A DNA stretch of 22,127 nucleotides, taken from Podila epigama. Its lineage: Eukaryota; Mortierellomycota; Mortierellomycetes; Mortierellales; Mortierellaceae. This document shows, piece after piece, positions 10,808 to 21,012 of this stretch. How positions within the stretch are numbered: the first letter of the stretch is position 1; every line of letters starts with the position of its first letter. The notes below the pieces were generated by a model. That model worked only from the letters and a program-made list of their open reading frames with translations, had not been told where the DNA came from and searched no databases. The stretch spans positions 4,735 through 26,861 of the forward strand of contig JAAAVE010000202.1 in assembly GCA_015679605.1 (NCBI GenBank), read 5' to 3'. The translations under genes were made by a program, and so were the position numbers.

Positions 10808-12205
10808 ATGCTCAAAAAGCCACCGGACCTTTCCTCTCTTGATCTCTTTTCCGTTCGTTCATTCACTCTCATGCACTCTCTTGACCCCCAACTCTGCATT
10901 TCCCATGCAGAATCCCGTCAACGAATCTTTGGCATGAAAGAAGTAGCGACGACAGAGCTTGTTCCCTGGAAGTATTGCAACCCCTATGCCAACAACAGGA
11001 GTCCTCAACGGCTATTCCTCTTCCAAGGAGCTTCGGGTAGGTCACTCCTTTTTTATTTTTTTTATTTCAACGTTAGGTTGATCATGTCCATGCTGCAACA
11101 ACGTAGCCTGAACGAGTCTATCCACGTTTTTTCTATAGTGATTATCGAGCAAAAGCTAGACGAGAAAGTGACCATCGATCAAAACACTGGCAATGTCGTG
11201 TGGGATGGCGTAAGTTGTGTGTGTTACTTTCCTGCTGTTGCTGCAAAGGAACTCACAAAAGTGTAAATCCTTGCATGAATGCTCATAGTGAGGAAATCAT
11301 TCTGAATAGGCCTACCTCATGGCAAGATATTTAGAGTCCAACATTGGAAACCTGCAAGGCAAGACATGCTTGGAACTGGGAGCCGGGACAGGACTCGTGA
11401 GCATTGTAGCCTGGCTGCTGGGTAAGGATGCGTTACATGTATCATCATCCCATGGACATAGTTGGATGCATATCTCTCTACCTTGATACCAACCAACCTC
11501 ATTGCGTTCCCGTACTTTTCCATTCAGGAGCTAGCTTTGTATTGGCGACAGATCTTCCAGGTCCACACACTGAGCATGTCAGAAAGAATACTGTGGCTAA
11601 CACCGCCAGGATCCAGCAAGAATATGAGCGATTGAATCAGGCCAACGACTCTTGTCAAACTGAACAAGGCAGTTCAATCGATGCACGATTGAAGAGGAGA
11701 AGAGACAAGCAAGTTGTACAAAACCTTGACACCAAAAGTCTTTGCGTCGCACCCTTGGATTGGTATGTTTTTTTTTTTTTGCTGACGATTTTTTCGGTCT
11801 GGAGTCTAGTGAGCTTTTGTACAAAGACCATGTTGAATCAATTTGGACCGTGTATTAAAAACTGACCTGTTCTTTTGACAACTGGCGAAATGTTATCGTA
11901 GGAACATGCCCGATCTGCCTGACGAGACGCCGTTCCAGGGTCCCTTCTCTTTAATCCTGTGCTCAGAGATCCTGTATCTGCCACAGTTCCATCGAGTGCT
12001 GCTCAAGACCATAACAAAGTTTGCAGACAAGGACACGATCGTTGTTCTTCTTTGGAAGCAACGGGGTCTGGGCGAAGAGCGCTTCTTTGATCTTGCATCG
12101 AGGCCCTCGAGCGGATGGACAGTATCGCTGTTGGATAGTTCCGTGCTAGACCACGAATTCAGGGACCAGACACTTTACAAGGTGGCACAAATGACGAGGA
12201 AATGA
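10808..12205 (+). CDS. METTL21-like (methyltransferase family 16) protein methyltransferase
   Basis: Five exons: 10808-11036, 11139-11209, 11310-11421, 11528-11762 and 11902-12205, totalling 951 nt, 316 residues. The start is set by gccaccATG, a near-ideal initiation context. Family landmarks: a beta-strand stretch ending in NTGNVVWDG (about 92-100) then YLMARYLE; SAM-binding motif I LELGAGTGLVSI (121-132); ATDLP after the third intron; a conserved PLDW at the fourth intron; CSEILYLPQFHRVL; and LLWKQR...RFF near the C-terminus. Relatives methylate lysines of translation factors or chaperones using SAM, usually in the cytosol; the substrate here cannot be told. About 45 hydrophilic residues are inserted between ATDLP and PLDW. 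The first exon (76 residues) is poorly conserved and could be shorter. Confidence 0.85.
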
Positions 12206-12399
12206 TGAATACAGAAAAGATACCGCGTCTTCTTATTGCATTTTTTTGTTCTTTGTCGTCGATTGTCGCTTTCGGGCTCTTTTGCGACACCGCCCTTTCG
12301 CGTCACCCGCTATCAAAATTTTTTGATGTGACATACCCACTTTATTTTCTCTCCCAAAACCTCCTAAACTCATTCGCGCGAAAAAGCATTTCACTCACC

Positions 12400-13274
12400 A
12401 TGTCCCTACTTACAATTCACATGCCGAGGTTGACTCGCACATTTGTCGCATCCACATCATCATGCTTTTCAAAAAAATCATCTCGAGTCTTGTTGGCTCC
12501 ACACCTTTCTTCAGAAATGTTTTGTTCTTTATCTCCAGCTTCCTTCTTTAGCCCATTTTTTTCCAACAGTTCCTCAAGTAGAAACCATTCCACCATGACC
12601 AACAACAACACATCCTCCTCTTCTTCTTCACCACAAAATCAACAGCCAACAGACTCTTCAACCGAGACGGCCACCTTTGCAGCTGGCTGTTTCTGGTATG
12701 AAATTCTCATAATCGTGATTTTTTTTTTTTTTCCACAGGAATAGGAACAAAGAGATGATGGAAAACACTCACAAAAGATGTCTTTTCACTATCATCATTC
12801 TATAGGGGTGTAGAAAAGTCTTTCCAAAAGTTCCTCAAGGAACAAGGTGTCGCTGCCAAATTGAGGGTCGGATACACAGGTGGTTTGGACGCCCATCCAA
12901 CGTACAAGAAGGTCTGTTCTGGATTGACAGAGCATGCCGAGGCAGTCCAGATTTCGTTCACGCCCACACAAAAGACCCAATATGCAGATCTTGTCGAATT
13001 CTTTTATCGCATGCATGACCCTACCACCTTGAACAGTCAAGGCCCTGATCGTGGGACTCAGTACCGCTCAGCAATCTATACACACTCGTCCGAACAGGAG
13101 CAGATCGCGAAACAGGTCACGGCAGAGATCCAAGAGAAGCATTACAAAGGAAAACGGATTGTCACAGAAATTACCAAGGCTCAGACATGGTACGATGCTG
13201 AAGAATATCATCAAAAGTACTTGGACAAGAACCCACGCGGATACGAATGTCCATCACATTACCTGCGCTGGTAG
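12400..13274 (+). CDS. msrA: Peptide methionine (S)-S-oxide reductase A
   Basis: Two exons, 12400-12695 and 12806-13274, joined TG|G inside the active-site tryptophan codon, totalling 254 residues. The enzyme reduces methionine-S-sulfoxide in proteins and free methionine. The catalytic motif GCFWG is at 96-100 (Cys97). GYTGG, TEHAEAVQ and DRGTQYRSAIY follow, and the C-terminus GYECPSHYLRW supplies a probable resolving Cys247, as in yeast Mxr1. The first 65 residues are Ser/Arg-rich with almost no acids, like a mitochondrial presequence. A second in-frame ATG at 12595 in an excellent context (ccaccATGa) would give a 189-residue form of usual cytosolic length. It follows the methyltransferase gene in the same direction with a 194-bp gap. 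Confidence 0.95.
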
Positions 13275-13347
13275 CAAGCTCCTTTTCCTCTTGGTTGCTT
13301 TCAATTGTGCTCCATCGTACTCTGAGAGTGAAAGATGACAAAAAAAA

Positions 13348-13374
13348 AATAAAAAAATAAAAAGAGAGAATAAA
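13348..13374 (+). terminator. Clustered AATAAA polyadenylation signals of msrA
   Basis: AATAAA occurs at 13348-13353 and again at 13369-13374, 74 to 100 bp after the msrA stop, in an A-rich run. The convergent aminopeptidase stop is at 13395, so the msrA signals lie within 50 bp of that gene's coding end. The two 3' UTRs very probably overlap. Confidence 0.6.
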
Positions 13375-13394
13375 GAAAAGTCTATTTTCACATT

Positions 13395-16300
13395 TTATGG
13401 TCCAAAATCGCTGCTTACTCGCAATAACTCCATTTCCCCTTCAAGTGTCTGCGGTCGAGCTGATAATTCCGGTGAAGTTAATCCCTCCAAACCAGCTTGG
13501 GCCGCTCCTAGCACAACTGGGCATGTATGTACAGGGGAAGATTGTGAACTTGATTGTTGCTGTGCTTGAGCCTGAGCCTGAGCTTGAACTTGAGCTTGAG
13601 TCTGTTGTAGCTGCTGTTGCTGATGAAGATAGTGCTCTTGGAGTTGTTGATGGATATGGGGATCTAGCTGAAGCTGTTGCTGCTGCTGCTGCTCACTCTG
13701 TCCCAATAACAACTGTTCTTGCTGCTGACGAGCGTTCGCCATCAATAGCTGTGGTAGGACATCGTGGACGTTCCTGAGTTGCATATAAGAGTTTTGGCTT
13801 AATGGCGTAGATGTGCCCGACACTTGAGCGGAAGGCGTATGGGAACAAGACTCTAATGGGGTATGCTGTCCTGTTCCCGAAGTCGACCTGGAAACTTGAC
13901 CTGTCCCAGGCTCGTACGAGGCCAAGTAACCATTCGAATACAGCCACTCCTCCACATCCTTACAATCGCGTTCGAGCCAAAGGATGTTCATCCGGATCCC
14001 TTCTAGACATGTGGCGAGAATTCGCTCATAAGACGTTGTGTCCTTGTTCGCAAAGAATGATTGAACCTCATGATAACGCTCAATGGTCGAAAATGACTCG
14101 ATACTGAGCACAACAAAATAATCCAGAAATCCAATGTCATCACAATGTCGCTCGTACAAAATGTCCCAATGATGTCGCATAAAGTTCCAGAGCTCTGCAC
14201 GGCCGATAACTGACGACCGCAAGGTTGCAATGGCAGTAAGAATGTCCTGCGTTCTTACTTCGGGAGACATGGCAAACGTCAATGTGCGTCGTACAAGTTC
14301 CAGCGTCTGTCCGTATCCCAAAGCAGACAGCGCCACCATCTTTTCTGCTGGAATAAAGGTTTCACGGTAGTAATTGACCAGATCCTCGTACTCCTCTACA
14401 CCCTCAGTCGCTCTCATGATAATCTCGAATACTGGGAAACGAAGATCGGGCGGAATAGCAGCCATATCCCCATCTTTCATGAATGACTTGAACCGTCTTC
14501 GCGCTTCTGTCACAATCCTATGATAGACCAAGATATGAAAAAAAGGAGTGAGAAAAAGGGCAATGGAGACTTTTCAAACAAAAAGAAAAAAAAATCCATT
14601 TCTCTGTGCGTGTGTGAGTGATTCCTTACTCTGGGTCACCGGCTCTTCCTGCGAATCGAATAGCGACAGCGCGCAAATTTCCTGTTGAAGGATCTTCGCC
14701 AGGCAAAAAGTCCCATCCGAGTCGTTTGACAATTTTCGTAAAGAGTCGTCGCTGTACTTCCTTCAAAGCGGTGACGATAGGCTCGGGTTGTTCTAGCCAG
14801 ACCGAAAACATCTCTGTCAAACGTAGAGAGACCTCAGCCCACACCCTAGTCAAACACAACCATTTACAAGATAAGAGACACGATTAGAATAGAAGGGGTG
14901 AGCACATGGATGAACAGGTATACAGATGCACAAGGCACAAAAACTGATGAGTGAATGCCTCTCTGACTTACATGTAGTTCTCTTCGTCTTCAAAGTACTT
15001 TAACAGTGTCAGGAAGCTACTAGTGGGTGCGATGCCACTGGTCACTAGAGCAGCAACATCAGTCAAAAGTCCTACCCGATCTGCCGCATTCAGCTGGTCT
15101 GTACCGAACGTCTGTCCAAGTAGAGCAAGCGCTTTAGGTGGGTATGAAACTCTATAAAATCCTGTCTGACCCATGTTGAACTTGTACCAGCGGGTCGTGT
15201 CGACCTTCAAAACCATCTCTTTGCAATCCATGACAATGTTTTTAGGTGTTGGGTCCTCGGCACATGCCAGTGCCAAAGGGACTGGCCAAATCAAGCTATC
15301 TTCATCCTCACGCATGTCTCCTGTCGACAAAAAGATGTTTTGGCGTACAAGAATGGAGGAGTCATCCAATTCTGTTATCGAAAGCACAGGATACTAGTTT
15401 GAGCCCATCCAAAAGAGGGAGAGGAGGAGTGGGCGAGGTGGTGTGAGTAGACACATTCAATCCACAAACGAGTACATACAAATATAAAGAAGCAACATAC
15501 CCCGGTTTGACGCGTCCATTTTCGCATAAATCCTGGGACGTCGACATTTAGCTCTTCGGCAAGGGTGACCCACAAGTCTTCAGTGTTGGCATTGCCCCAC
15601 ATGTACTTGTGCATAAACTTTCGAAGCCCGAGCAACAGCTGGTCCTGTCCAAGCCAGGCTGAGAGCATTCGCAACACAGATGCGCCCTTCATGTAGCTGA
15701 CTTCATCAAAGATCTGTGTGATATCGCTCGGGTTAGCTACGCCGACCTCGACTGGGTGCGAGGTGCGCAAAGAATCATGCTTGAGCACCTCCTGAATCCG
15801 CTTGACAAACTCTGACCAGATACTCCATTCTGGGAATAGCTCATCTACGACAATATAAGCCAAGTGGGTGGCGAATCCTTCAAAGAGCCAAAGATCGGAC
15901 CACCATTCCATAGTTACCAGATTGCCGAACCACTATCAGGGCGGAAAGGATAGAAATATATTAGCAAACTATGAATGCTGATAGTTCTCAACGGCTCCTT
16001 CATCACGGGTTCAAACGACTAGTAGCATGCTATGTACGTATTGCCACTGCGATACGAAAAAAAAGGGGAAAATGGACTCATTACCTGATGTGAAATTTCA
16101 TGAATGACAGTCGCTGCAATCTCAAGTTTTCTGTCCTGTGAACCATACTCTTCGATCAAGAGCGCGTATGTTCGAAATGTAAGCAGACCCCAATTCTCCA
16201 TGGCTCCAGGCGCAAAATCAGGTACCGCCACCAAGTCCAGCTTGGGCAACGGATATGGTATATTGAAAAGGCGAGAAAAGTATTCAAGAGACTATAGTCC

Positions 16301-18166
16301 AATTAAAAAAAAATTGGTCGGTGGTTAGTCCATGGCTGATTTTTTTTGCGTATTTGCTCAAGTTTCTCTGATGCGTTCTTCCTCATTGTGGGAACCATCG
16401 AGTCAAATCCTCACCTTTACGGCCAGATCGAGTGAGTAGTGACCTTGATCGGCCAAGCCCACAGGTGTGTAAACTCTGCACAAAACAGGCTCTCCATTGA
16501 AGTCACCTGACGTATATGCCTCAATGTAGTCAAAGTCTCCAATCATCCAGGCGAGTAACTAGAGAAGAAGCGGGTACAAGTACAAGGACGTTAGATAAAC
16601 AAACCATATTCGATTCTGGCAAAGGATATGACGTCGGACGTGAAGGACAGAAAATAAAACTTACATAAGTAGACATGACAGGAGTCTTGAGGAAAGAAAC
16701 CTCCTGCATTCCGTTTTCGAGAAGCACCGTGGACTGAACACTCATGTTGGACAGGCAGGTGGTGCCCTGAGGAGCAACTAGTGTCAGCGAAAAAGTAGCT
16801 TTCATAGCCGGCTATATACGTTCCCAACGAGGTAGAGAAAGTGAGAAGAGTGAGAAGAGTAGACTTTGGAAAGATGCGCGTGAAGTGATCGAGGACAAAT
16901 CTGCTCAAATATACAACAAAAGATTTTCGGTGCCCAATGTTACAGAACAGTACCTCATCCCAGCAAGGAAAGGCTCGACGGGCGTGTGTTGATTCGAATT
17001 GGGTCGTTGTCAATTGGCTGCAGAAAGAGTGAAGAATGGCGACAATGTCGTTAGATGAGTGTTCGTTCTCCTTTGCCAGAACAGGGTCGGGGAGCTATTA
17101 TTGCTAGGGGAGGAAGGTGTGTGCAGTTGCACTTACTGGACATTGCCGTTGGCGTCAGTGTAAGCAGATCGATAGAACCCATTGAGCTTGTCGTTGACGA
17201 GTCCAATATAAGTGATATCCAAAATCCACGAGGACCCTACGTGAAGCGCTCTTGGGAACTCGAGCGTGATGGTCTCTTCCTCGACATTGTAGCTGACACT
17301 GTTGGCTGTGACACTAGAAAAGAGAGGGAAGAAAAACAAGGAAGAATTGGGCGTTGAGATGACAGGTATCTTTGTGTGTTGCCATGGACCATGAAGACTA
17401 GCGCATGACATGACGATGCGCAGTTCGTGTTTTGGTTCCTCAAACCAGACGCACGTCCCCTTTGCGATCGATCCTTTATCCCTCCTTGCCTATCCAATCC
17501 TATCCAATCCTATCCAATCCTATCCAATCCAATCCAATCCAATCGACCCAAAAGCAGGACCAAAGGGGTATAACATGTGGTACCGCTGCTAACTTGCTGT
17601 GCTTTAAACATATTGCTCATGCTCATGTAGAGCTGTATACTTCATCCATGCAACATGATCATTTGAATGCTGGTTGGAATCAGTTTTCCCATAAAATAGT
17701 GTTATTCGTGAACCATTATTCCCCCCCCCTCCCCTTCCCCTTTGTGTGTTCTTTATTCCCTCGTGTCGTTCCCTTAAATTTTTCTTATCAAGTTTGTACC
17801 TGTAGCCATTCAAGAGGTGATCCCTGGCTGACGCTGTTTGGATGTTGAGTTCTTTGGCATGAAGCGTCACTCCAAAAGTAGGTTCAGCGATGCAGATTCT
17901 ATTTTGTTGAGGATCGAATTGTGATTGAAAAAGAGTTTGAGGGTCAATTCAATCAATCTCGATAGATTCAGGTTCCTTCCATTTGCAACAGAGATTGTAG
18001 TTGTTGACAAATAAAAATGAGTTTTGTTCTGAGACAGGAATCCTTACTCGATCGAGCAATCTCCCAGAAAAGAAAAGTTGACTGGACATGGTACAATCTT
18101 GAGTGAGTAATGGAGGGGGATGATTGTGCGTTGGAGAACCATGCTGGGTCGTTTTGGCATTGTCAT
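13395..18166 (-). CDS. APE2: M1 family zinc aminopeptidase (Ape2/Aap1 type) with Q-rich tail
   Basis: Eleven exons in transcript order: 18048-18166, 17800-17898, 17137-17313, 16954-17017, 16665-16811, 16415-16558, 16085-16291, 15501-15932, 14972-15393, 14630-14845 and 13395-14517. They total 3150 nt, 1049 residues. It removes N-terminal residues from peptides. The N-terminal fold starts at IIPLHYSL; TTTQFEST and ARRAFPCWDE follow at 138-153. GAMEN is at 279-283, the zinc motif HEISH at 314-318 with third ligand Glu337 (LFEGFAT, exact x18 spacing), and the transition-state tyrosine is Tyr399 in SYMKGAS. An ERAP1-like C-terminal domain runs to about residue 873. Residues 874-1049 are an extra tail rich in Ser/Thr, then Gln. 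No signal peptide is seen, so it is probably cytosolic. The start ATG at 18164-18166 has an in-frame second ATG two codons on. Confidence 0.95.
13554..13727 (-). repeat. Glutamine-rich coding tract of the aminopeptidase tail
   Basis: The reading frame of the last aminopeptidase exon runs through several Gln clusters here: a QQQ, a run of six Gln, a run of four Gln, then alternating Gln-Ala and another QQQ. CAG and CAA codons are mixed, so this is not a pure triplet array. It sits inside the 176-residue extension (13395-13925) that ordinary M1 aminopeptidases lack. Confidence 0.85.
17491..17544. repeat. CCAAT-containing minisatellite in aminopeptidase intron 2
   Basis: The 10-mer tatccaatcc is repeated four times exactly (17491-17530), then decays into copies of the 5-mer aatcc. 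It lies in the longest intron of the gene (17314-17799, 486 bp; the other introns are roughly 105 to 206 bp). Confidence 0.9.
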
Positions 18167-19082
18167 TGTGTGAGTGAAGAAGGCGGGTATGGGGTGAAGA
18201 ATGACAACTGTCTGAGCATCAACAGAGGGGAATGGAGCGATAGAGAAGGCGAGTGAGAGTGAGATAATGAGTGAGAGAGTGAAAGAAAGAAAAAAAAAAA
18301 AAGAAAGACGAGTGCGTGCGTCAGAGATGCTAGACTGACAAAGAATGAGAATGATAATAAAGTCAATCAGTCAATCAATCAATCGGGTATGTGCGTAAGA
18401 GATAAATGTAAAGAGAGAGTGAGAAGAGTGAGAAGGAATTGAGAGAAAGACAGAAGAAAATGTTGGCGCACGTGGCAATTGGGGCGTGACTCGTCAATTG
18501 ACGAAACATTGCAATAGTCCAGTTCCCAGGAACCGCCATATTTTTATTTTGGACTTCGCCCGATTTTTGGCATCTCTGTTGGATATGCGAATATGCGACG
18601 CGTCAGAGAAATATATAGGCGATTTGTCAAGAAGATACAAAATATGTGTGTGTATGGTAGAATGAAGAGTGGAGAGGAGTGGAGTTGGACCCATGATCCC
18701 ATCTCTACACTCACCCCTTCAGCAAGGGGGGGAATGAGGTGTGTGTGGGAGGTGTGCATGGGGGGGGGGAAAGGTGATAAAAAGGTAGGGAGTTGTGTGG
18801 CTGAATTTTTTTTTGATCTCGCCCTAAATTCTTGGCAAAGACACAAAAGAGAAGGGGATCTCCAGCACGGAGTCAATGCAACGAAATATAAACGTCTCCT
18901 TTCGGCATTGGTCTTTTCTTTTCTTTTTTTTTATTAGTTGCTGTTGCTGTTGTTTGCTCCTGTTGTGCTCTTCCTCTCTTTTTCCTTCTCGTCTACCGCA
19001 TCATTTGCATTCCGTTCACGCATAGCACCATCGTAATTATCATCTCTATTCAACTAAACACACCACACAACTTTCTACAGTC
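18167..19082. promoter_or_regulatory. Divergent intergenic region between aminopeptidase and DUF7137-like gene
   Basis: These 916 bp hold no convincing gene. Next to the aminopeptidase (18225-18310) the + strand is purine-rich, which is a CT-rich leader for the minus-strand transcript. Next to the other gene (18910-19080) the + strand is pyrimidine-rich. Between them lie a perfect 14-bp palindrome (18491-18504), GACGCGTC (18597-18604, containing the ACGCGT core), an A/T stretch aatatatagg near 18610, and two long G runs near 18725 and 18770. Confidence 0.6.
18363..18384. repeat. Short TCAA tetranucleotide repeat
   Basis: The sequence runs tcaatcag then tcaatcaatcaatc. It is a short microsatellite in the upstream region of the aminopeptidase gene. 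Confidence 0.8.
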
Positions 19083-20403
19083 ATGCGAACGACAACAAAA
19101 AGACTTTTGATAATGGTCATGTTCATCATGGCTCTAGGAACGATAAAGGCTGATAGTGGCGTGGGCCAACAACTTCATCCAGTATTACAGGGTATGTTCT
19201 TGCGTCAACATGGACTTTTTTTCCACCCAGAGAACTCAAGAACACAAGAACAGAAGAACACAAGAACTAACCAGAACCATCACATTAACACGATATAACC
19301 AATCACCGTCTATGTCCATTTTTGACAGCACGTCAACAAAACCATACTCCAGCATTCTTTACGTCGAGCGGGAGTGCAACAAATTCGGCCACATTACCCA
19401 CACCAGCGCCAGCGCCACCACTAGCACCACTAGCCCCTCCTTCATCCACACCACCTCCGTCCTCGTCACTACAAAAACCTGGAAGCAGTGGCGGTCTCAT
19501 TGTCGGTCCTGGTGATCGCCCGGGTGGCTCACCTGGCAACTCAACCATCATTGGACCGAGCTCTGTCATTGACCCTCGGCGGCCAGTCAGCCGGTTGTCG
19601 ATGATCCAACCAAAACAGAATACCGTTAATCCAGCACTCTTTCCTGTAGGGAGCAACATTGTGTTTGAATGGGCCTTTGACAACACCACATTGCTCGTCC
19701 CTCCTGTCAATTTGACCGTGGAGATTAGTTTGATGAGTGACCCCAAGATGACCTGGCCCGTGGCCAATGTCTCTGGCACCACGACCTCTGTCGTCTGGAA
19801 TACGGCTGCTGCTACCCACCCTGGCTTGATCATGGGCTTTTACACGCTGTAAGTATTTTCGCGACCAAAAACATCGTGACGAAGAGCCGACTCCTGTCCA
19901 AACATGCTAACCACTGTCATTTTAGCCACGTGTATGACACCAAGATTGGAAGACTTGGAGTCGCGACGAGTGGGCACTTGATGCCATATTCAGACCTTCA
20001 AATTGGGTTATATATCCCTGTAAGAATCTTTCATTTTTTTCTAACCCAAACAAATTCACGCATTTCAGTAAACGTGGATTTGATGCCAACGAATGAAGCC
20101 AATTAATCGTTATCCTTGTTATTGTGTTTTTCTTTCTTTAATAGGAGCCATATGTACCAAGAACTGGAGGTAGGACTTTCAAAAAAACAACAACAGCTGC
20201 AGCACACACACACACACAAAAAAATGAGGCAATAGTTTGCAAATGCATGAAGAAAACTAAAGTTTATCCATACATTCTTCGTTTACATAGTGTACTGCTT
20301 ATCATGCAGTCATGCAGCCAAAGTCCATTGGGGCACTCAGGACCTGATTCTTGGATGCGCTATAGCAGCGTTGACCATTGGCATAGGCAACCTTTTCACC
20401 TAG
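19083..20403 (+). CDS. Secreted/membrane-anchored protein resembling fungal DUF7137
   Basis: Five exons: 19083-19191, 19329-19848, 19926-20019, 20145-20169 and 20291-20403, totalling 861 nt, 286 residues. Residues 1-23 look like a signal peptide (basic start, then LLIMVMFIMALG). A low-complexity Pro/Ala/Ser stretch (about 55-80) and a Gly-rich stretch follow. A beta-rich domain then runs from about VGSNIVFEWAFDNT through WPVANVSG and VVWNT to FYTLHVYD and LQIGLYIPEPYVP. The last 37 residues contain one hydrophobic span (LILGCAIAALTIGIGNLF), which could be a membrane anchor or a GPI-attachment signal. The domain order (F.W.....L...P, WNT, YTL.VYD, G.Y.P..Y.P) recalls fungal DUF7137 proteins, whose function is unknown; this match is from memory. 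Two exons are small (94 and 25 nt). Confidence 0.78.
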
Positions 20404-20964
20404 AAGGACACCTCGTGGTCTGTTGACTCTAGCTTGCCATGGAGTGAGATGATACCAAGAGGTGATGTAGATGATGGAAATGTAAAAGTCATTGAGCCTC
20501 AGATACGACTCGTGAGTAGAGTTGCTCGTTCGAAATGTAGACGGTACCCATACTTTATTTCAACGGTTTCGTTTGTGGTGGGAATGGTTACAGTAGTGAA
20601 CAGAGCGTTCTGTTAAATGAAGAGAGCATCTGGCTGTCAGACTGATGAAGGATTAAGAAAAAAAGGGGGGAAGAGAGCGTGTCCCTTTGAATGCAACCAT
20701 GGACCATTTTTGGCAGCAGGAGAGAGTGGGCGAGTGAGCGAAGAGCAAGAGTGTGATTAAATGAAGGGCATGGATTGAACGATTCACCAACGCACCATGT
20801 TTACTTGCATGCACACATTTGCGCTATGCATCATTATCAACATGGGCAACTCATTCAAAGAACAATAGTCATTATTGTTGCTTCGCTCGTGGCAATTGTC
20901 TGGCCGTGGAGGCTCTGATATCTTGAGGTGAATGCATTAGGATGAACATGTGTGCTAGTACGAA

Positions 20965-21012
20965 CATTGGCATTGGCATTGGCATTGGCATTGATATTGA
21001 TATTGATATTTA
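20965..21012. repeat. Hexamer array CATTGG/TATTGA
   Basis: Eight consecutive hexamers: four CATTGG, one CATTGA, two TATTGA, one TATTTA. On the minus strand the first four read CCAATG, giving four regularly spaced CCAAT pentamers. Confidence 0.9.

Noticed and set aside
13397-13777. 126-codon + strand frame rich in Glu, Leu and Val
   Set aside because: It is the antisense shadow of the Gln-rich aminopeptidase tail; the minus-strand frame continues a conserved domain.
15990-16020. gggttcaaacg, similar to a tRNA T-loop/B box
   Set aside because: No acceptor stem, D arm or anticodon arm can be drawn around it, and it lies in an aminopeptidase intron.
18163-18366. 67-codon minus-strand frame with Ser/Leu/Phe runs overlapping the aminopeptidase start
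   Set aside because: It is a translation of the CT-rich leader in a different frame from the aminopeptidase start and does not join to any exon in phase.
20434-20616. 60-codon frame just after the DUF7137-like stop, with a hydrophobic C-terminal stretch
   Set aside because: It lies in the expected 3' UTR. The last DUF7137-like exon already ends with a proper hydrophobic tail and stop, and no splice site links the two.
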